Under the pieces are notes generated by a model that worked only from the letters and a program-made list of their open reading frames with translations, ran no database searches and was not told where the DNA came from. From NCBI RefSeq assembly GCF_017355835.1, contig NZ_JAFEWF010000004.1:124001-188000 (forward strand): DNA of 64,000 nucleotides. The letters run 5' to 3'. Source of the DNA: Desertivirga brevis. GTDB lineage: Bacteria; Bacteroidota; Bacteroidia; Sphingobacteriales; Sphingobacteriaceae. Shown in pieces: positions 1 to 9,556 of this stretch. Each line of letters opens with the position of its first letter. Position 1 is the first letter of the stretch. The position numbers and the translations under genes were made by a program.

Positions 1-1
1 G

Positions 2-322
2 CAAACAGCAGTTAGTTTAAGTGGAGGCAATCAGCAAAAGATCGTTATCGCTAAATGGCTAGCTACTAATCCTAAAGTATTACTGCTGGATGAACCGACA
101 CGGGGTATTGACATCAATGCTAAGAATGAAATTTATAAGCTTATTCTAAGCCTTGCTGATAAAGGAATGGGTATTATTATGGTTTCTTCTGAGCTTCCTG
201 AAATCCTTGCAGTATCAGACCGGGTACTTGTTATGAGCGAAGGGGTGGTGACAGCCGAAATACCTATTGCAGAGGCGAGCGAAGAAATTATTCTAAAAGC
301 TGCTATTCCAAATTCAATTTAA
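2..322 (+). CDS. Sugar ABC transporter ATP-binding protein, C-terminal fragment (RbsA/XylG type)
   Basis: Only the last 106 codons lie in the window; the gene starts upstream. The fragment begins just before the ABC signature LSGGNQQK (nt 17-40), followed by a Walker B segment [12 protein letters not shown] (nt 77-112) and the switch region MVSSELPEI. This order and wording are typical of the second nucleotide-binding domain of RbsA/XylG/MglA-type ATPases, which are about 500 aa with two fused domains. It would power import of a monosaccharide through the membrane protein encoded next, whose start follows after a gap of only 7 bases, so they are surely one operon. The periplasmic binding protein is not in the window and may lie upstream. 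The substrate cannot be told from this fragment. Confidence 0.9.
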   Translation, partial: QTAVSLSGGNQQKIVIAKWLATNPKVLLLDEPTRGIDINAKNEIYKLILSLADKGMGIIMVSSELPEILAVSDRVLVMSEGVVTAEIPIAEASEEIILKAAIPNSI

Positions 323-329
323 ACTTCTA

Positions 330-1304
330 ATGGAACTGAAATTATATAAGCCATACCTGGTTAAATTCCAATCACTAATTGCACTTCTGATACTGTGTTT
401 ATTAATAAGCATCCTGTCAGATAAGTTTCTTACGATGTCTAACGGATGGAACGTGATGAGGCAGATATCTGTAAATATCACCATTTCCGTAGGAATGACC
501 TTGATTGTTCTGACAGCAGGAATTGATCTTTCTGTTGGTTCTGTACTTGCACTGTGTGGTGCTATCACTGCAGGTCTTCTTAAAAATGGAATACCTTTAC
601 CCTCGGCTGATTTGTTCGTTGGTTTTACATTACTAGGAGCTATTGTTATTGGTTTGTTGCTGGGATTCTCTTTAGGGGGCTTTAATGGTTGGGTAATTAC
701 GAAATTCAAAGTCCCTCCCTTTGTAGCCACTTTGGCGATGCTTACTATTGCCCGTGGCCTTACATTTCTGTATACCGAGGGTTTTCCGATCTCTGGTATG
801 GGAGAAAAGTTTGCCTATCTTGGTACGGGCTGGCTTTTTGGTATTCCTGTCCCCGTATGGATATCTGCTATAGTGGTTGCAATTGCCTGGGTAATTACCA
901 ATAAAACTCGTTTGGGCAGGTATATCTATGCTATTGGTGGTAATGAAAGCGCATCAAGACTTTCAGGGATCAATGTGAATAAAGTAAAAATAGTAGTTTA
1001 TTCGATAGCTGGAGGCCTAGCTGCAACAGGTGGTATTTTGGTGACATCCCGGTTAGATTCCGCTCAGCCTAATGCTGGGGTGAGTTACGAGCTCGATTCT
1101 ATTGCTGCGGTGGTTATTGGTGGAACTTCCCTGGCTGGTGGAAAAGGAAGTGTTTTAGGAACGGTTCTGGGAGCCATCATTATTGGAGTTTTGAATAATG
1201 GACTCGTGCTGCTAAATGTATCGCCTTTCTGGCAGCAAGTGGTAAAAGGTGCTGTAATTCTCCTTGCTGTAATTATTGATAAATCTAATTCAAAAAACGA
1301 CTGA
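330..1304 (+). CDS. Sugar ABC transporter permease (RbsC type)
   Basis: A 324-aa inner-membrane protein, normal length for RbsC/AraH/XylH-like permeases (BPD_transp_2 family). It is strongly hydrophobic with eight or more predicted membrane spans and carries the family hallmark GIDLSVGS at about residues 64-71, plus the EAA-like cytoplasmic loop segment NESASRLSGINVNKVK that would contact the ATPase. It forms the channel for a pentose- or hexose-type sugar. The ATG lies 7 bases after the ATPase stop, and its own stop overlaps the kinase start by one base (TGATG), so translation of ATPase, permease and kinase is probably coupled. Substrate unknown; the kinase next door suggests a polyol, ketose or branched sugar phosphorylated on entry. 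Confidence 0.92.
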   Translation: MELKLYKPYLVKFQSLIALLILCLLISILSDKFLTMSNGWNVMRQISVNITISVGMTLIVLTAGIDLSVGSVLALCGAITAGLLKNGIPLPSADLFVGFTLLGAIVIGLLLGFSLGGFNGWVITKFKVPPFVATLAMLTIARGLTFLYTEGFPISGMGEKFAYLGTGWLFGIPVPVWISAIVVAIAWVITNKTRLGRYIYAIGGNESASRLSGINVNKVKIVVYSIAGGLAATGGILVTSRLDSAQPNAGVSYELDSIAAVVIGGTSLAGGKGSVLGTVLGAIIIGVLNNGLVLLNVSPFWQQVVKGAVILLAVIIDKSNSKND

Positions 1305-2779
1305 TGAACTCATTTATAATCTCTGTTGATCAGGGAACCAGCAGTACAAAAACGCTTGTATTTGATGAAAAAGGACAGGTTTTTTCGAGGGGATTGGCGC
1401 CTCTCAAAACAGAGTATTTCGGGGATGGATTTGTCGAGCAAGATCCGGAAGCAATCTACCAGAACGTGCTGGCTTCTGTAAGAGACTGCATAAAAGAATT
1501 CAAGGACAAGGGTGGACAGGTCACTGAAATAAAAGCTTGTGGAATCTCTAACCAAAGAGAAACATTTGTGATTTGGGACGAGGCGGGAAGACCTTTAAAT
1601 AATGCGATTGTTTGGCAATGCAAAAGATCGATTGAAATATGTGAGAGGTTAAAGGATCAGGGAATGAATGAGTTGGTACAGTCTAAAACCGGCTTGATCA
1701 TAGATCCTTATTTTTCAGGTACTAAGCTATTGTGGCTTTACGAAAATAACCCAGCTGTAAAAACAGCAGTAGATGAAGGACGCGCCTATTTCGGTACGGT
1801 AGATTCCTGGTTGTTGTTCCGCTTAACTAATGGACAGAAATATTTTACAGACTATACGAACGCATCCAGAACATTATTTTTCAACCTGGCGGAATTAAGG
1901 TGGGACGCTGAACTATTATATTCTTTTGGTTTGTCCCGGCTCAATTTGCCTGAACCCAGGCCTTCCTCTAGTTATTTTGGAGAGTCCGACTTCGATGGGA
2001 TTTTTGAGTCAAAGATTCCAATCTCGTCGATGATAGGAGATTCTCATGCTGCGGCATTTGGGGAGGGTTGTTTTTCTCCTGGCACAGCAAAAGCAACATT
2101 AGGAACAGGTTGTTCCATCCTGATGAATGTTGGTGATTTACCTCCTGCCTCGGGAAGCGGTATGATCAGAACTGTATGCTGGAGTTCAAAAGATAGGGTT
2201 GATTATGCATTGGAGGGGGTAATTGTTTCCTGTGGCGCCACTATCGAGTGGATTAAAAACGAATTGGGGCTCATAAAAGATAGTATGGAAACAGAAGCTA
2301 TAGCTCTTTCTGTAGATAGTAATAATGGGGTTTATATTATTCCTGCTTTCAGTGGCCTGGGTGCTCCTTACTGGCAGATGAATAGAAAGGCTTCTATTAT
2401 TGGTCTTACCTTTGGTGCTAATAAAAACCACATCATCCGCGCAGCACTCGAATCAATTCCATATCAAATTAAGGATGTTATTTCAGCTATGGAATCAGAC
2501 ACAGGAATTCCGCTTAAGGAGTTAATGGTTAACGGAGGCATCACAAAGAATAAATTCGTGCTTGAATTTCTGGCAAATCTTCTGGAGAAAAATGTTGTTA
2601 ATATGGGGATGCCTGATGTATCCGCCTTAGGTGCAGCATACCTGGCTGGTTTAGGAATCGGTCTTTTCGAAAGTATAGATCAGTTAAAGATGTTAAATAG
2701 TAAAAAGGAAGTGAATACGCCGGAAGCCGATCCGATGGTTCACAGGTCTTATAAAGGTTGGCTCAAAGCTATTGCATAA
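1304..2779 (+). CDS. FGGY-family carbohydrate kinase, glycerol-kinase-like
   Basis: A 491-aa cytoplasmic ATP-dependent sugar or polyol kinase. It is strikingly GlpK-like: phosphate-1 loop DQGTSSTKT near residue 9, then ISNQRETF, NAIVWQC, DPYFSGTK, DYTNASRT and the C-terminal FGGY signature area NGGITKNKF. In GlpK the glycerol contacts are Arg and Glu of NQRE, Tyr of DPYFSGTK, and Asp-Gln of the GDQQ motif. Here Arg, Glu, Tyr and Asp246 are kept, but the Gln is Ser247 and the next residue is His248 (GDSH). Together with a fused sugar ABC importer and a following GH43, this argues for a substrate other than glycerol. An apulose-, erythrulose- or pentulose-type kinase is possible but unproven. 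Starts one base inside the permease stop. Confidence 0.85.
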   Translation: MNSFIISVDQGTSSTKTLVFDEKGQVFSRGLAPLKTEYFGDGFVEQDPEAIYQNVLASVRDCIKEFKDKGGQVTEIKACGISNQRETFVIWDEAGRPLNNAIVWQCKRSIEICERLKDQGMNELVQSKTGLIIDPYFSGTKLLWLYENNPAVKTAVDEGRAYFGTVDSWLLFRLTNGQKYFTDYTNASRTLFFNLAELRWDAELLYSFGLSRLNLPEPRPSSSYFGESDFDGIFESKIPISSMIGDSHAAAFGEGCFSPGTAKATLGTGCSILMNVGDLPPASGSGMIRTVCWSSKDRVDYALEGVIVSCGATIEWIKNELGLIKDSMETEAIALSVDSNNGVYIIPAFSGLGAPYWQMNRKASIIGLTFGANKNHIIRAALESIPYQIKDVISAMESDTGIPLKELMVNGGITKNKFVLEFLANLLEKNVVNMGMPDVSALGAAYLAGLGIGLFESIDQLKMLNSKKEVNTPEADPMVHRSYKGWLKAIA

Positions 2780-2878
2780 TGATTAGTAAAATGAGATGTT
2801 TAACAAGAGGACGGTAAGCTGAGCCAGCAGTGTGACTGCCGGAAAAGAAGGATATCCCAAAAGTTATTTAGTTAGATT

Positions 2879-4465
2879 ATGTTTAAATTCTGTCTTGGTT
2901 TCTTCATCTGCTTTTTAGGTTTACCTTCTTTTGTTTATTCCCAGTGGAAATCCGATCAGGGCGACGGCACCTATAAAAACCCTATACTCTATGCTGATTA
3001 TTCAGATCCCGATGTTATTAGGGTTGGGGACGATTATTATATGGTTGCATCAAGTTTTACTTGTCAACCTGGTATCCCTTTGTTGCATTCAAGAGATCTG
3101 GTCAACTGGACGATTATTAATTATATTTACTCAAATCTACCATTAGAACGATATAAGAAACCTCAGCATGGGCAAGGGTCCTGGGCTCCTGCAATCCGCT
3201 ATCACAACAAGCAGTTTTACGTTTATTTCTGTACACCTGAAGACGGTCTCTTCCTTGCAACAGCAAAAAATCCCCGCGATAAATGGAAATTACAATTGGT
3301 ACAGGATGTTGGTAACTGGGAAGATCCCTGTCCTTTCTGGGATAGCGATGGAAAGGCTTATCTTTTAAGGGGCAGGGTAGGAGCCGGGCCTGCAATTTTA
3401 CATAGAATGTCTGATGACGGAACAAGATTGCTGGATAATGGAAAATTGATCTATAGGGATGACAATAAACAACCGATTCTGGAAGGCTTTAAGTTTATGG
3501 AAAAGCGAGACGGCTATTACTATTTCGCGGCTCCTGCAGGGGGAGTTAGCACAGGCTGGCAATCTGTTTTTCGTTCAAAAAACATCTATGGCCCTTATGA
3601 AGATAAAATTGTTTTGAATCAGGGCAACACAGCAATCAATGGCCCTCATCAAGGTGCATTTGTAGAGACCCCAACCGGACAAACCTGGTTTATTCATTTT
3701 CAGGACAAAGGCTTCTATGGACGAATTGTTCACATGCAGCCTGTGGCTTGGAAAGAAGGATGGCCTATTCCCGGAATAGATAATAATAACGACGGTATAG
3801 GAGAACCTGTTGACTCTTACAGAAAACCTGATGTGAGTAGCAAACACCCTATTCAGACCCCTCAAACTTCTGATGACTTTTCTTCAGCGCATCTTGGGTT
3901 GCAGTGGCAATGGCAGTCGGCTCCGGAGAAAGATTGGTATAGCCTGATGCCTGAGAAAAAGGTACTGCGACTTAATGCTGTTTCTTCTCCAACTGATGAT
4001 GGAAGTTTGTTTTACGCAGGGAACTTGTTGCTTCAGAAAATTTCATCACCAAGCCAGACTTTTACCACAAAACTGACCCTTAGCGCAAAGTCGGATCTTG
4101 TCAACGCTGGTCTCGCTGTAGTCGGGAACTACTACACTGCAATAGCTGTTCGAAAATCATTCTCCGGCTTCGACCTGGTAGTGAGTGAAGGGAAAAGAGT
4201 AGAAAGGAAATTCCAATATCCACAAGAACTCGTTAAAATTCCTCTTAATAATCCCGCTGTCTGGCTCCGCACTATTATTCGTGAAGACGCTACTTGCAGT
4301 TATTTATACAGTCTCGATGGAAAGAATTTTACTAGCATCGGTAAAACCTATCCAGTAGAGAAAGGAATGTGGATCGGGGCTAAAGTAGGTATATACTGTA
4401 TTAATGGAGGTCTGACCCCTGCGAAGGGACATGCAGACTTTAGTTTTTTTCAGGTTACCAATTAA
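2879..4465 (+). CDS. Secreted GH43 glycoside hydrolase (alpha-L-arabinofuranosidase or beta-xylosidase)
   Basis: A 528-aa protein with a signal peptide ending near VYSQ (residue 22). The N-terminal five-bladed propeller (about 30-320) carries the family 43 markers: the base Asp in YSDPDVI (Asp43), the transition-state Asp in WEDPCPFWD, and the acid Glu202 in LEGFKF. A beta-sandwich of about 200 residues follows (about 335-528), as in GH43 members with the GH43_C2-like/DUF1349-like domain. These are exo-enzymes removing alpha-L-arabinofuranose or beta-xylose; subfamily 12 is my best guess from overall look. It follows the kinase by 99 bases and may belong either to that transport operon or be transcribed alone. 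It precedes an AT-rich gap and the SusC/SusD pair 1. Confidence 0.88.
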   Translation: MFKFCLGFFICFLGLPSFVYSQWKSDQGDGTYKNPILYADYSDPDVIRVGDDYYMVASSFTCQPGIPLLHSRDLVNWTIINYIYSNLPLERYKKPQHGQGSWAPAIRYHNKQFYVYFCTPEDGLFLATAKNPRDKWKLQLVQDVGNWEDPCPFWDSDGKAYLLRGRVGAGPAILHRMSDDGTRLLDNGKLIYRDDNKQPILEGFKFMEKRDGYYYFAAPAGGVSTGWQSVFRSKNIYGPYEDKIVLNQGNTAINGPHQGAFVETPTGQTWFIHFQDKGFYGRIVHMQPVAWKEGWPIPGIDNNNDGIGEPVDSYRKPDVSSKHPIQTPQTSDDFSSAHLGLQWQWQSAPEKDWYSLMPEKKVLRLNAVSSPTDDGSLFYAGNLLLQKISSPSQTFTTKLTLSAKSDLVNAGLAVVGNYYTAIAVRKSFSGFDLVVSEGKRVERKFQYPQELVKIPLNNPAVWLRTIIREDATCSYLYSLDGKNFTSIGKTYPVEKGMWIGAKVGIYCINGGLTPAKGHADFSFFQVTN

Positions 4466-4528
4466 CCCCTACAAAGTACAGATTCCTTCATTCTTAATTT
4501 CATTTCCCTTTTTTATAATTTTATAAGT

Positions 4529-4564
4529 GTAAATAAAAGAAATTCTATATTTTCTTTTATTTAC
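4529..4564. promoter_or_regulatory. Perfect 14-bp inverted repeat upstream of susC1
   Basis: Arms GTAAATAAAAGAAA (4529-4542) and its exact reverse complement (4551-4564) flank an 8-base spacer. The arms are very AT-rich and are not followed directly by a T-run, so a terminator for the GH43 gene is less likely than a protein-binding site. Twelve bases downstream a TTAATTTG (4577-4584) resembles the Bacteroidota -7 element (TAnnTTTG), which would place the right arm at about -33. This is inference from spacing only. Confidence 0.4.
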
Positions 4565-4706
4565 GAAAAATTGTTTTTAATTTGCTTTTGCTAGCTAATT
4601 AAAACATAAGGCCCTGTGCCGTATCTACTATCCAACGAGAAATAAAAAGGAAATTTTAACCAATTATTAACCAGTTCATGTAAAGCATGCACTAAACTTT
4701 TTACGT

Positions 4707-7700
4707 ATGAAGCGAATCCTATTGCTTTTTCATTTGCTATTGCTATCGGTAGCGGTGTACTCACAGACAAGACTTGTAAAAGGTCGTGTTTTGGACTCAA
4801 AAGATGGTGAAGCCCTGATTGGGGCAAGTATTAAAATTAAGGGGGAAGGAAAAGGGGCAACGACTGATGTCAATGGACGATTTAGTATAAACATTAATGA
4901 TGCGAATTCGGTGTTGGAAGTATCTTACACCGGGTATAAGTCGAAGCAGATATCTGTAGGAAATCAATCTCAACTGGAAATAAGACTAGAAGCCGATACA
5001 AGAAGTCTGAACGAAGTAGTTGTAGTAGGTTATGGAACCCAAAGTAGAAGGGCGGTTACGGGTTCTGTTGCTTCAGTTAACTATGAGAAATTTAAGGATC
5101 GTTCCGTAACCAATGTTACTCAGGCATTAGCCGGACAACTACCGGGCGTTAATATCACCCAGTCTCAGGGAGCTCCCGGTCAATCTCCAAATATTCGTAT
5201 AAGGGGCACAAGTTCTATCACAGCCGGTACAAATCCCCTGTATGTAGTGGATGGCTTGCCTATTGAGAATTTCAACCTTAACTACATAAATCCCCAGGAC
5301 ATCGAATCTGTTGAGGTGTTAAAGGACGCTTCATCGGCAGCTATTTACGGGTCTCGAGGATCCAATGGTGTAGTAATTGTAACAACAAAGCTTGGAAAAC
5401 CAGGGCAGGTTAATATCAGCGCCGACTATGAGCATGGAATCCAGGACGTAACTCGTAAGATAGATCTAATGGATGCTCAGCAATTCATTCAGTATTATAT
5501 TGATGCTCACAACAATGCCTATGCAGCGGCAGGAGGTAATATTAACGATCCTAATAGTGCGAGGCCTGTACTTTACAGGATACCAGAAGATTTTACCAAC
5601 CCAACTTTAAGAGCCCAACTGGGGACAGGGACCGACTGGCAGGATGTGATGTTCCGATCTGCTCCATCAGACAGGGCACAGGTTTCTGTATCGGGTGGAA
5701 CAGAAAAGACACAGTATTTATTTTCGGGTTCTTACCTGGATCAGGATGCGGTATTGGATAACAACTACTTTAAGCGCCTTTCAATTCGGTCCAATATCCG
5801 GCAAAAGGTGTCAGAGAAGTTCAGTATCGGCTTGAATCTTGGTTTAACCGGATTATACGACCGCACGGATGGAACTGAAGGGAAAAGTGATGTGGTAAGT
5901 CTTGCTCTGCAAAGTGATCCAATTTTTCCCGTATACAACGAAAATGGGAATCTGGGGTTCAAAGACCCTAATTCGTCATGGTATCGTTTTGCTACATATA
6001 CCGACTTGCAGCTTTGGCATCCGTATTCCTTAACCAGGGAAGTTAAAAAGCAAAATAAGTCTTTCAATAGTTTGGGAACAGCCTTTGCCGAGTATAACAT
6101 CGTGAAAGGTCTGAAGTTCAGGACCAGTATCAATGGAAACCTGTTTAATACCCGCTACGACTTCTTTTGGAACAAAGATCAGAAGTTTGGTTATTCTTCA
6201 TCGCTGCCCGCCCAGGGATCTGCTAATTCCAGGTTTATGCTAAACTGGCTTTCTGAAAATACCCTGAACTATCAGAAGCAATTGGGGGCTCATAACTTTA
6301 ACGCATTGGCAGGATATACCTTCCAGAAACAAAGGGACGAATATATGGGAGTAGGAGCAGGAAATTTTCCTAATGATCTGGTAACTACTTTAAATGCAGG
6401 TACTGTTAACTCCGGAACATCTCTTGCATACGAATGGGCCTTAATCTCCTATCTGGGTAGGTTGAATTATAACTTTAAAAACAAGTATTTCTTGTCAGGG
6501 GTAGTTAGAAGAGATGGCAGTTCTCGTTTTGGAAAGAATAACAGATTCGGTTATTTTCCTTCAGTATCCGCCGGTTGGCTAATTTCTGATGAGGACTTCA
6601 TGAAAGGTTTACCCGCAATAAGTAATCTTAAATTTAAAGCTAGTTATGGAGTTTCCGGTAACAATCAGATACCGAACTATGGTCCGGTGGGTCTTCTTGG
6701 TTCTTCAAACTACGTTTATGGAGCAAATCTTGCCAATGGCTTAAACATCACGAATATTCAAAATCCGGATCTTAAATGGGAGAAAACAAATATGTTTAAC
6801 ACCGGAATTGAGCTCGGTTTATTTAAGAATCGTGTGAATTTAAATGCGGAGTTCTACAATTCTATTACCAATGACCTATTGCTTAACGTTCCGGTTCCAG
6901 ACATTACCGGTTTTTCCACACAGTTAACCAATATCGGAAAACTAAGGAACAGAGGGGTTGAGCTCAGCTTGAGTACCAAGAACGTAGTGGGTAAATTTAA
7001 CTGGAGTACAGACTTTAACATTTCTGGAAACAGGAATAAAGTACTACAACTTGGACCAGGTAATGCCCCTTTAATTTATCAGGACTTTGTGGTAGCGGTG
7101 AAGACAGAAGTCGGTCAGCCGATCTCAAATTTTTATGGTTATATCTTTGATGGTGTTTATAAGAACCAAGCAGAAATAGATGCGGGTCCAGCAAAAGGAG
7201 ATGGAGTAACCACTCCTGGGGATCCAAGGGTTAGGGATGTGGATGGAGACGGTAAGATCACAGAGGCGGACCGGACTACTTTAGGTAATAATCAGCCTAA
7301 TTTTATTGCTGGTTTAACTAACTCATTCTCTTTTAAAGGCATTGAACTCTCTTTTATGCTTCAAGGATCATTTGGCGGAGAGATCACTAACCAGTTGGTT
7401 CGCTATAACGGAATATGGAACGGAGGTCGTAACGCGTATGCTGGAGTTGCGAACTATTGGAAGTCAGAAAGCGACCCTGGCGATGGCAAGCATTTCAAAC
7501 CTACTATTTCGCCAAGGGGATATCAGGAGAAATTTTCCTCCTATTGGGTTGAAGATGCAACTTTTGTGAGGCTAAGAAACATTCGGGTCTCTTATGTACT
7601 TCCAACAAAACTATTTGCAAAAACACCAGTCAAAAAAGCAAGGGTGTTCCTGAATGCGGAGAATGTTCACTTATGGAGCAAGTATTTAAACTATGATCCT

Positions 7701-7865
7701 GAAAATACTACTTACAATTCTACTTCATTCTCGAATATCTATTCAAATGCAACACCTACCGCTACATCTGCTGTAACGGTACCGACAGGAGCATTTATAG
7801 GCGTAGATTATGGATCGTATCCTAATCCTCGCGTAATCACCTTTGGTGCTAAACTTGATTTTTAA
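4707..7865 (+). CDS. SusC-like TonB-dependent outer-membrane transporter, pair 1
   Basis: A 1052-aa outer-membrane beta-barrel that imports oligosaccharides with energy from TonB. The signal peptide ends near VYSQ (20). A carboxypeptidase-regulatory-like domain occupies about 22-98, the SusC hallmark LNEVVVVGYG is at 101-110, and the plug (about 115-230, with YVVDGLPI and SAAIYGSRG) precedes the 22-strand barrel that ends in an aromatic residue (KLDF). Length and order are standard for the family. It is followed after 17 bases by its SusD partner and then by a GH78, so the glycan is probably rhamnose-containing. The start is the first ATG after the leader containing two AACCA motifs (4656-4673). 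Confidence 0.95.
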   Translation: MKRILLLFHLLLLSVAVYSQTRLVKGRVLDSKDGEALIGASIKIKGEGKGATTDVNGRFSININDANSVLEVSYTGYKSKQISVGNQSQLEIRLEADTRSLNEVVVVGYGTQSRRAVTGSVASVNYEKFKDRSVTNVTQALAGQLPGVNITQSQGAPGQSPNIRIRGTSSITAGTNPLYVVDGLPIENFNLNYINPQDIESVEVLKDASSAAIYGSRGSNGVVIVTTKLGKPGQVNISADYEHGIQDVTRKIDLMDAQQFIQYYIDAHNNAYAAAGGNINDPNSARPVLYRIPEDFTNPTLRAQLGTGTDWQDVMFRSAPSDRAQVSVSGGTEKTQYLFSGSYLDQDAVLDNNYFKRLSIRSNIRQKVSEKFSIGLNLGLTGLYDRTDGTEGKSDVVSLALQSDPIFPVYNENGNLGFKDPNSSWYRFATYTDLQLWHPYSLTREVKKQNKSFNSLGTAFAEYNIVKGLKFRTSINGNLFNTRYDFFWNKDQKFGYSSSLPAQGSANSRFMLNWLSENTLNYQKQLGAHNFNALAGYTFQKQRDEYMGVGAGNFPNDLVTTLNAGTVNSGTSLAYEWALISYLGRLNYNFKNKYFLSGVVRRDGSSRFGKNNRFGYFPSVSAGWLISDEDFMKGLPAISNLKFKASYGVSGNNQIPNYGPVGLLGSSNYVYGANLANGLNITNIQNPDLKWEKTNMFNTGIELGLFKNRVNLNAEFYNSITNDLLLNVPVPDITGFSTQLTNIGKLRNRGVELSLSTKNVVGKFNWSTDFNISGNRNKVLQLGPGNAPLIYQDFVVAVKTEVGQPISNFYGYIFDGVYKNQAEIDAGPAKGDGVTTPGDPRVRDVDGDGKITEADRTTLGNNQPNFIAGLTNSFSFKGIELSFMLQGSFGGEITNQLVRYNGIWNGGRNAYAGVANYWKSESDPGDGKHFKPTISPRGYQEKFSSYWVEDATFVRLRNIRVSYVLPTKLFAKTPVKKARVFLNAENVHLWSKYLNYDPENTTYNSTSFSNIYSNATPTATSAVTVPTGAFIGVDYGSYPNPRVITFGAKLDF

Positions 7866-7882
7866 ACCTCAATTGAAAGAAG

Positions 7883-9310
7883 ATGAAACTCAACATAAAG
7901 AAGCTAATCGTTTTATTCTTTGCCGGAAGCATTCTAGCAGGCTGTGAAGGAAAACTTGATCTCGCTCCAATATCAAACTCGAACGCTGAGAATTTCTATA
8001 AAACAACTCAGGATTTTGATCTCGCTGCAAATGCAGCATTCGCTACTCTTTATACTTTCTACAGTCCAACCAGTAGTGTATCTTATTTTGCAGAGCAAAT
8101 GTCTGACAATGCAACTATGTACAACGTGGCTGGTATCCAGGCCGACAGAAAAGCATTTAAAGATTTTGATCTGAAGCCGTCCAATACGGAAGTATACCGT
8201 TTCTGGCAGGAGAATTACAAGGCGCTTTATAACGTGAATATAGTATTGGAAAAAATTGAAACAGCTAATTTAAGTGACCAATACAAAGAGTCGGTAAAGG
8301 CTCAGATGATGTTTCTGAGAGGCTTGTATTATTTCAATATGGTGCAGATGTGGGGCGATATTCCACTAGTAACAACTCCCTTAACTGCTGCCCAAAGTTA
8401 TAATGTGCTGAGATCCCCCGCTTCGGACGTCTACAATCTTGTAATATCAGATCTTAAATATGCTGTAGATCATCTTCCTTTACCTGCAGCTGTTGCATCC
8501 ACACCAGGAAAACCTACAAAGTATGCTGCTGAAACTCTTCTCGGTAAAGTGTACCTGACTTTAGGAAGAAAGCCTGAAGCTGCTCAGGTTTTGATGGATG
8601 TATATGGAAAGTATAGTCTTGTTCCAAATTACGCTAACTTATGGGGAGCCACTATAAAAAATACCCCTGAGTCTATCTTCGAGATTCAATACAAAGGAGG
8701 AGCTGGAAATCCATATAGTAATTACTGGACTGAATTCGCTCCTACAGAAAACTTTGTTCTTACACTTTTTGGTGGAGGAATGAACCAGGTTACAGATGAT
8801 CTGTACAATGAGTTTGAGGCTAGCGATGTGAGACGCGATGTTACTATTGCGCCTGGCTATACAAATAAGACAGGAACATTCATCCCTATCAAATTCCCTA
8901 ACAAATGGGTAGACAAGACTGCACCGGCGCCAAATGGACGGGAGTTAAGTAATAACAACTTTATGGTGCTGCGTTATGCCGATGTTCTATTGATGCTCTC
9001 GGAAGCAACGGGCGATCCCAAATACCTGAACGAAGTACGTGCAAGGGTAGGCCTTCCATTATATGGAACAGCTCAATATCCTGCTAATCTATATCCTAGT
9101 CTTGATAGAGCAATTGAACATGAGAGACGAGTGGAATTAGCTTTAGAGTTTCACCGGTTTTTTGACCTGAAAAGAACAGGCAGGGCAGTGGAAGTGGTAA
9201 AGAAAACAAAGCCGATAAAAAATGAAGGTCAACTTGTACTACCAATTCCATTAAATGTTATACAACAAAATCCTTCAATAAGTCAAAATTCTGCTTATTT
9301 GAACATGTAG
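7883..9310 (+). CDS. SusD-like surface glycan-binding lipoprotein, pair 1
   Basis: A 475-aa RagB/SusD family lipoprotein. The lipobox is LAGC with lipidated Cys21, followed by EGKLDLAP; the acidic residue near the cysteine fits the Bacteroidota surface export signal. The N-terminal TPR-like helices include the conserved FLRGLYYFNMVQMWGDIPL stretch (about 145-163), and the C-terminal part has the typical ALEFHRFFDLKRTG segment. It would cap SusC1 as a lid and bind the incoming oligosaccharide. It lies 17 bases after susC1 in the same operon. At 475 aa it is on the short side for SusD proteins, but no domain seems to be missing. Confidence 0.95.
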   Translation: MKLNIKKLIVLFFAGSILAGCEGKLDLAPISNSNAENFYKTTQDFDLAANAAFATLYTFYSPTSSVSYFAEQMSDNATMYNVAGIQADRKAFKDFDLKPSNTEVYRFWQENYKALYNVNIVLEKIETANLSDQYKESVKAQMMFLRGLYYFNMVQMWGDIPLVTTPLTAAQSYNVLRSPASDVYNLVISDLKYAVDHLPLPAAVASTPGKPTKYAAETLLGKVYLTLGRKPEAAQVLMDVYGKYSLVPNYANLWGATIKNTPESIFEIQYKGGAGNPYSNYWTEFAPTENFVLTLFGGGMNQVTDDLYNEFEASDVRRDVTIAPGYTNKTGTFIPIKFPNKWVDKTAPAPNGRELSNNNFMVLRYADVLLMLSEATGDPKYLNEVRARVGLPLYGTAQYPANLYPSLDRAIEHERRVELALEFHRFFDLKRTGRAVEVVKKTKPIKNEGQLVLPIPLNVIQQNPSISQNSAYLNM

Positions 9311-9342
9311 CTGCTGTTTTAATATATAATTTTTATTAATGT

Positions 9343-9376
9343 AGAATCCCGTACCACAATGCGACGGGATTCTTTA
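9343..9376 (+). terminator. Hairpin terminator after susD1
   Basis: A perfect 10-bp stem (AGAATCCCGT at 9343-9352 with its complement at 9364-9373) and an 11-base loop lie 32 bases after the susD1 stop. The T-tract is short, so termination may be partial; the GH78 gene follows 180 bases later. Confidence 0.6.
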
Positions 9377-9556
9377 AGTTTCATGATAACATCTTCTAAT
9401 AATAAGTTAAGATGCTTGAATAACCATTGTTAGTAAGCTTGTAATTTTACCTGTGCTATGCTTTGTTCAGGGTGTTTGTTTTACCAGCTTTTGATGAATT
9501 GTAACTAGCTTAGCCTGATTGCCATTGTAACAACCTTAGATTACATTAAATATTTT

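Noticed and set aside
1304..2779. Plain glycerol kinase annotation
   Set aside because: The GDQQ substrate motif is changed to GDSH and the operon encodes a sugar ABC importer, so only a family-level call is safe.
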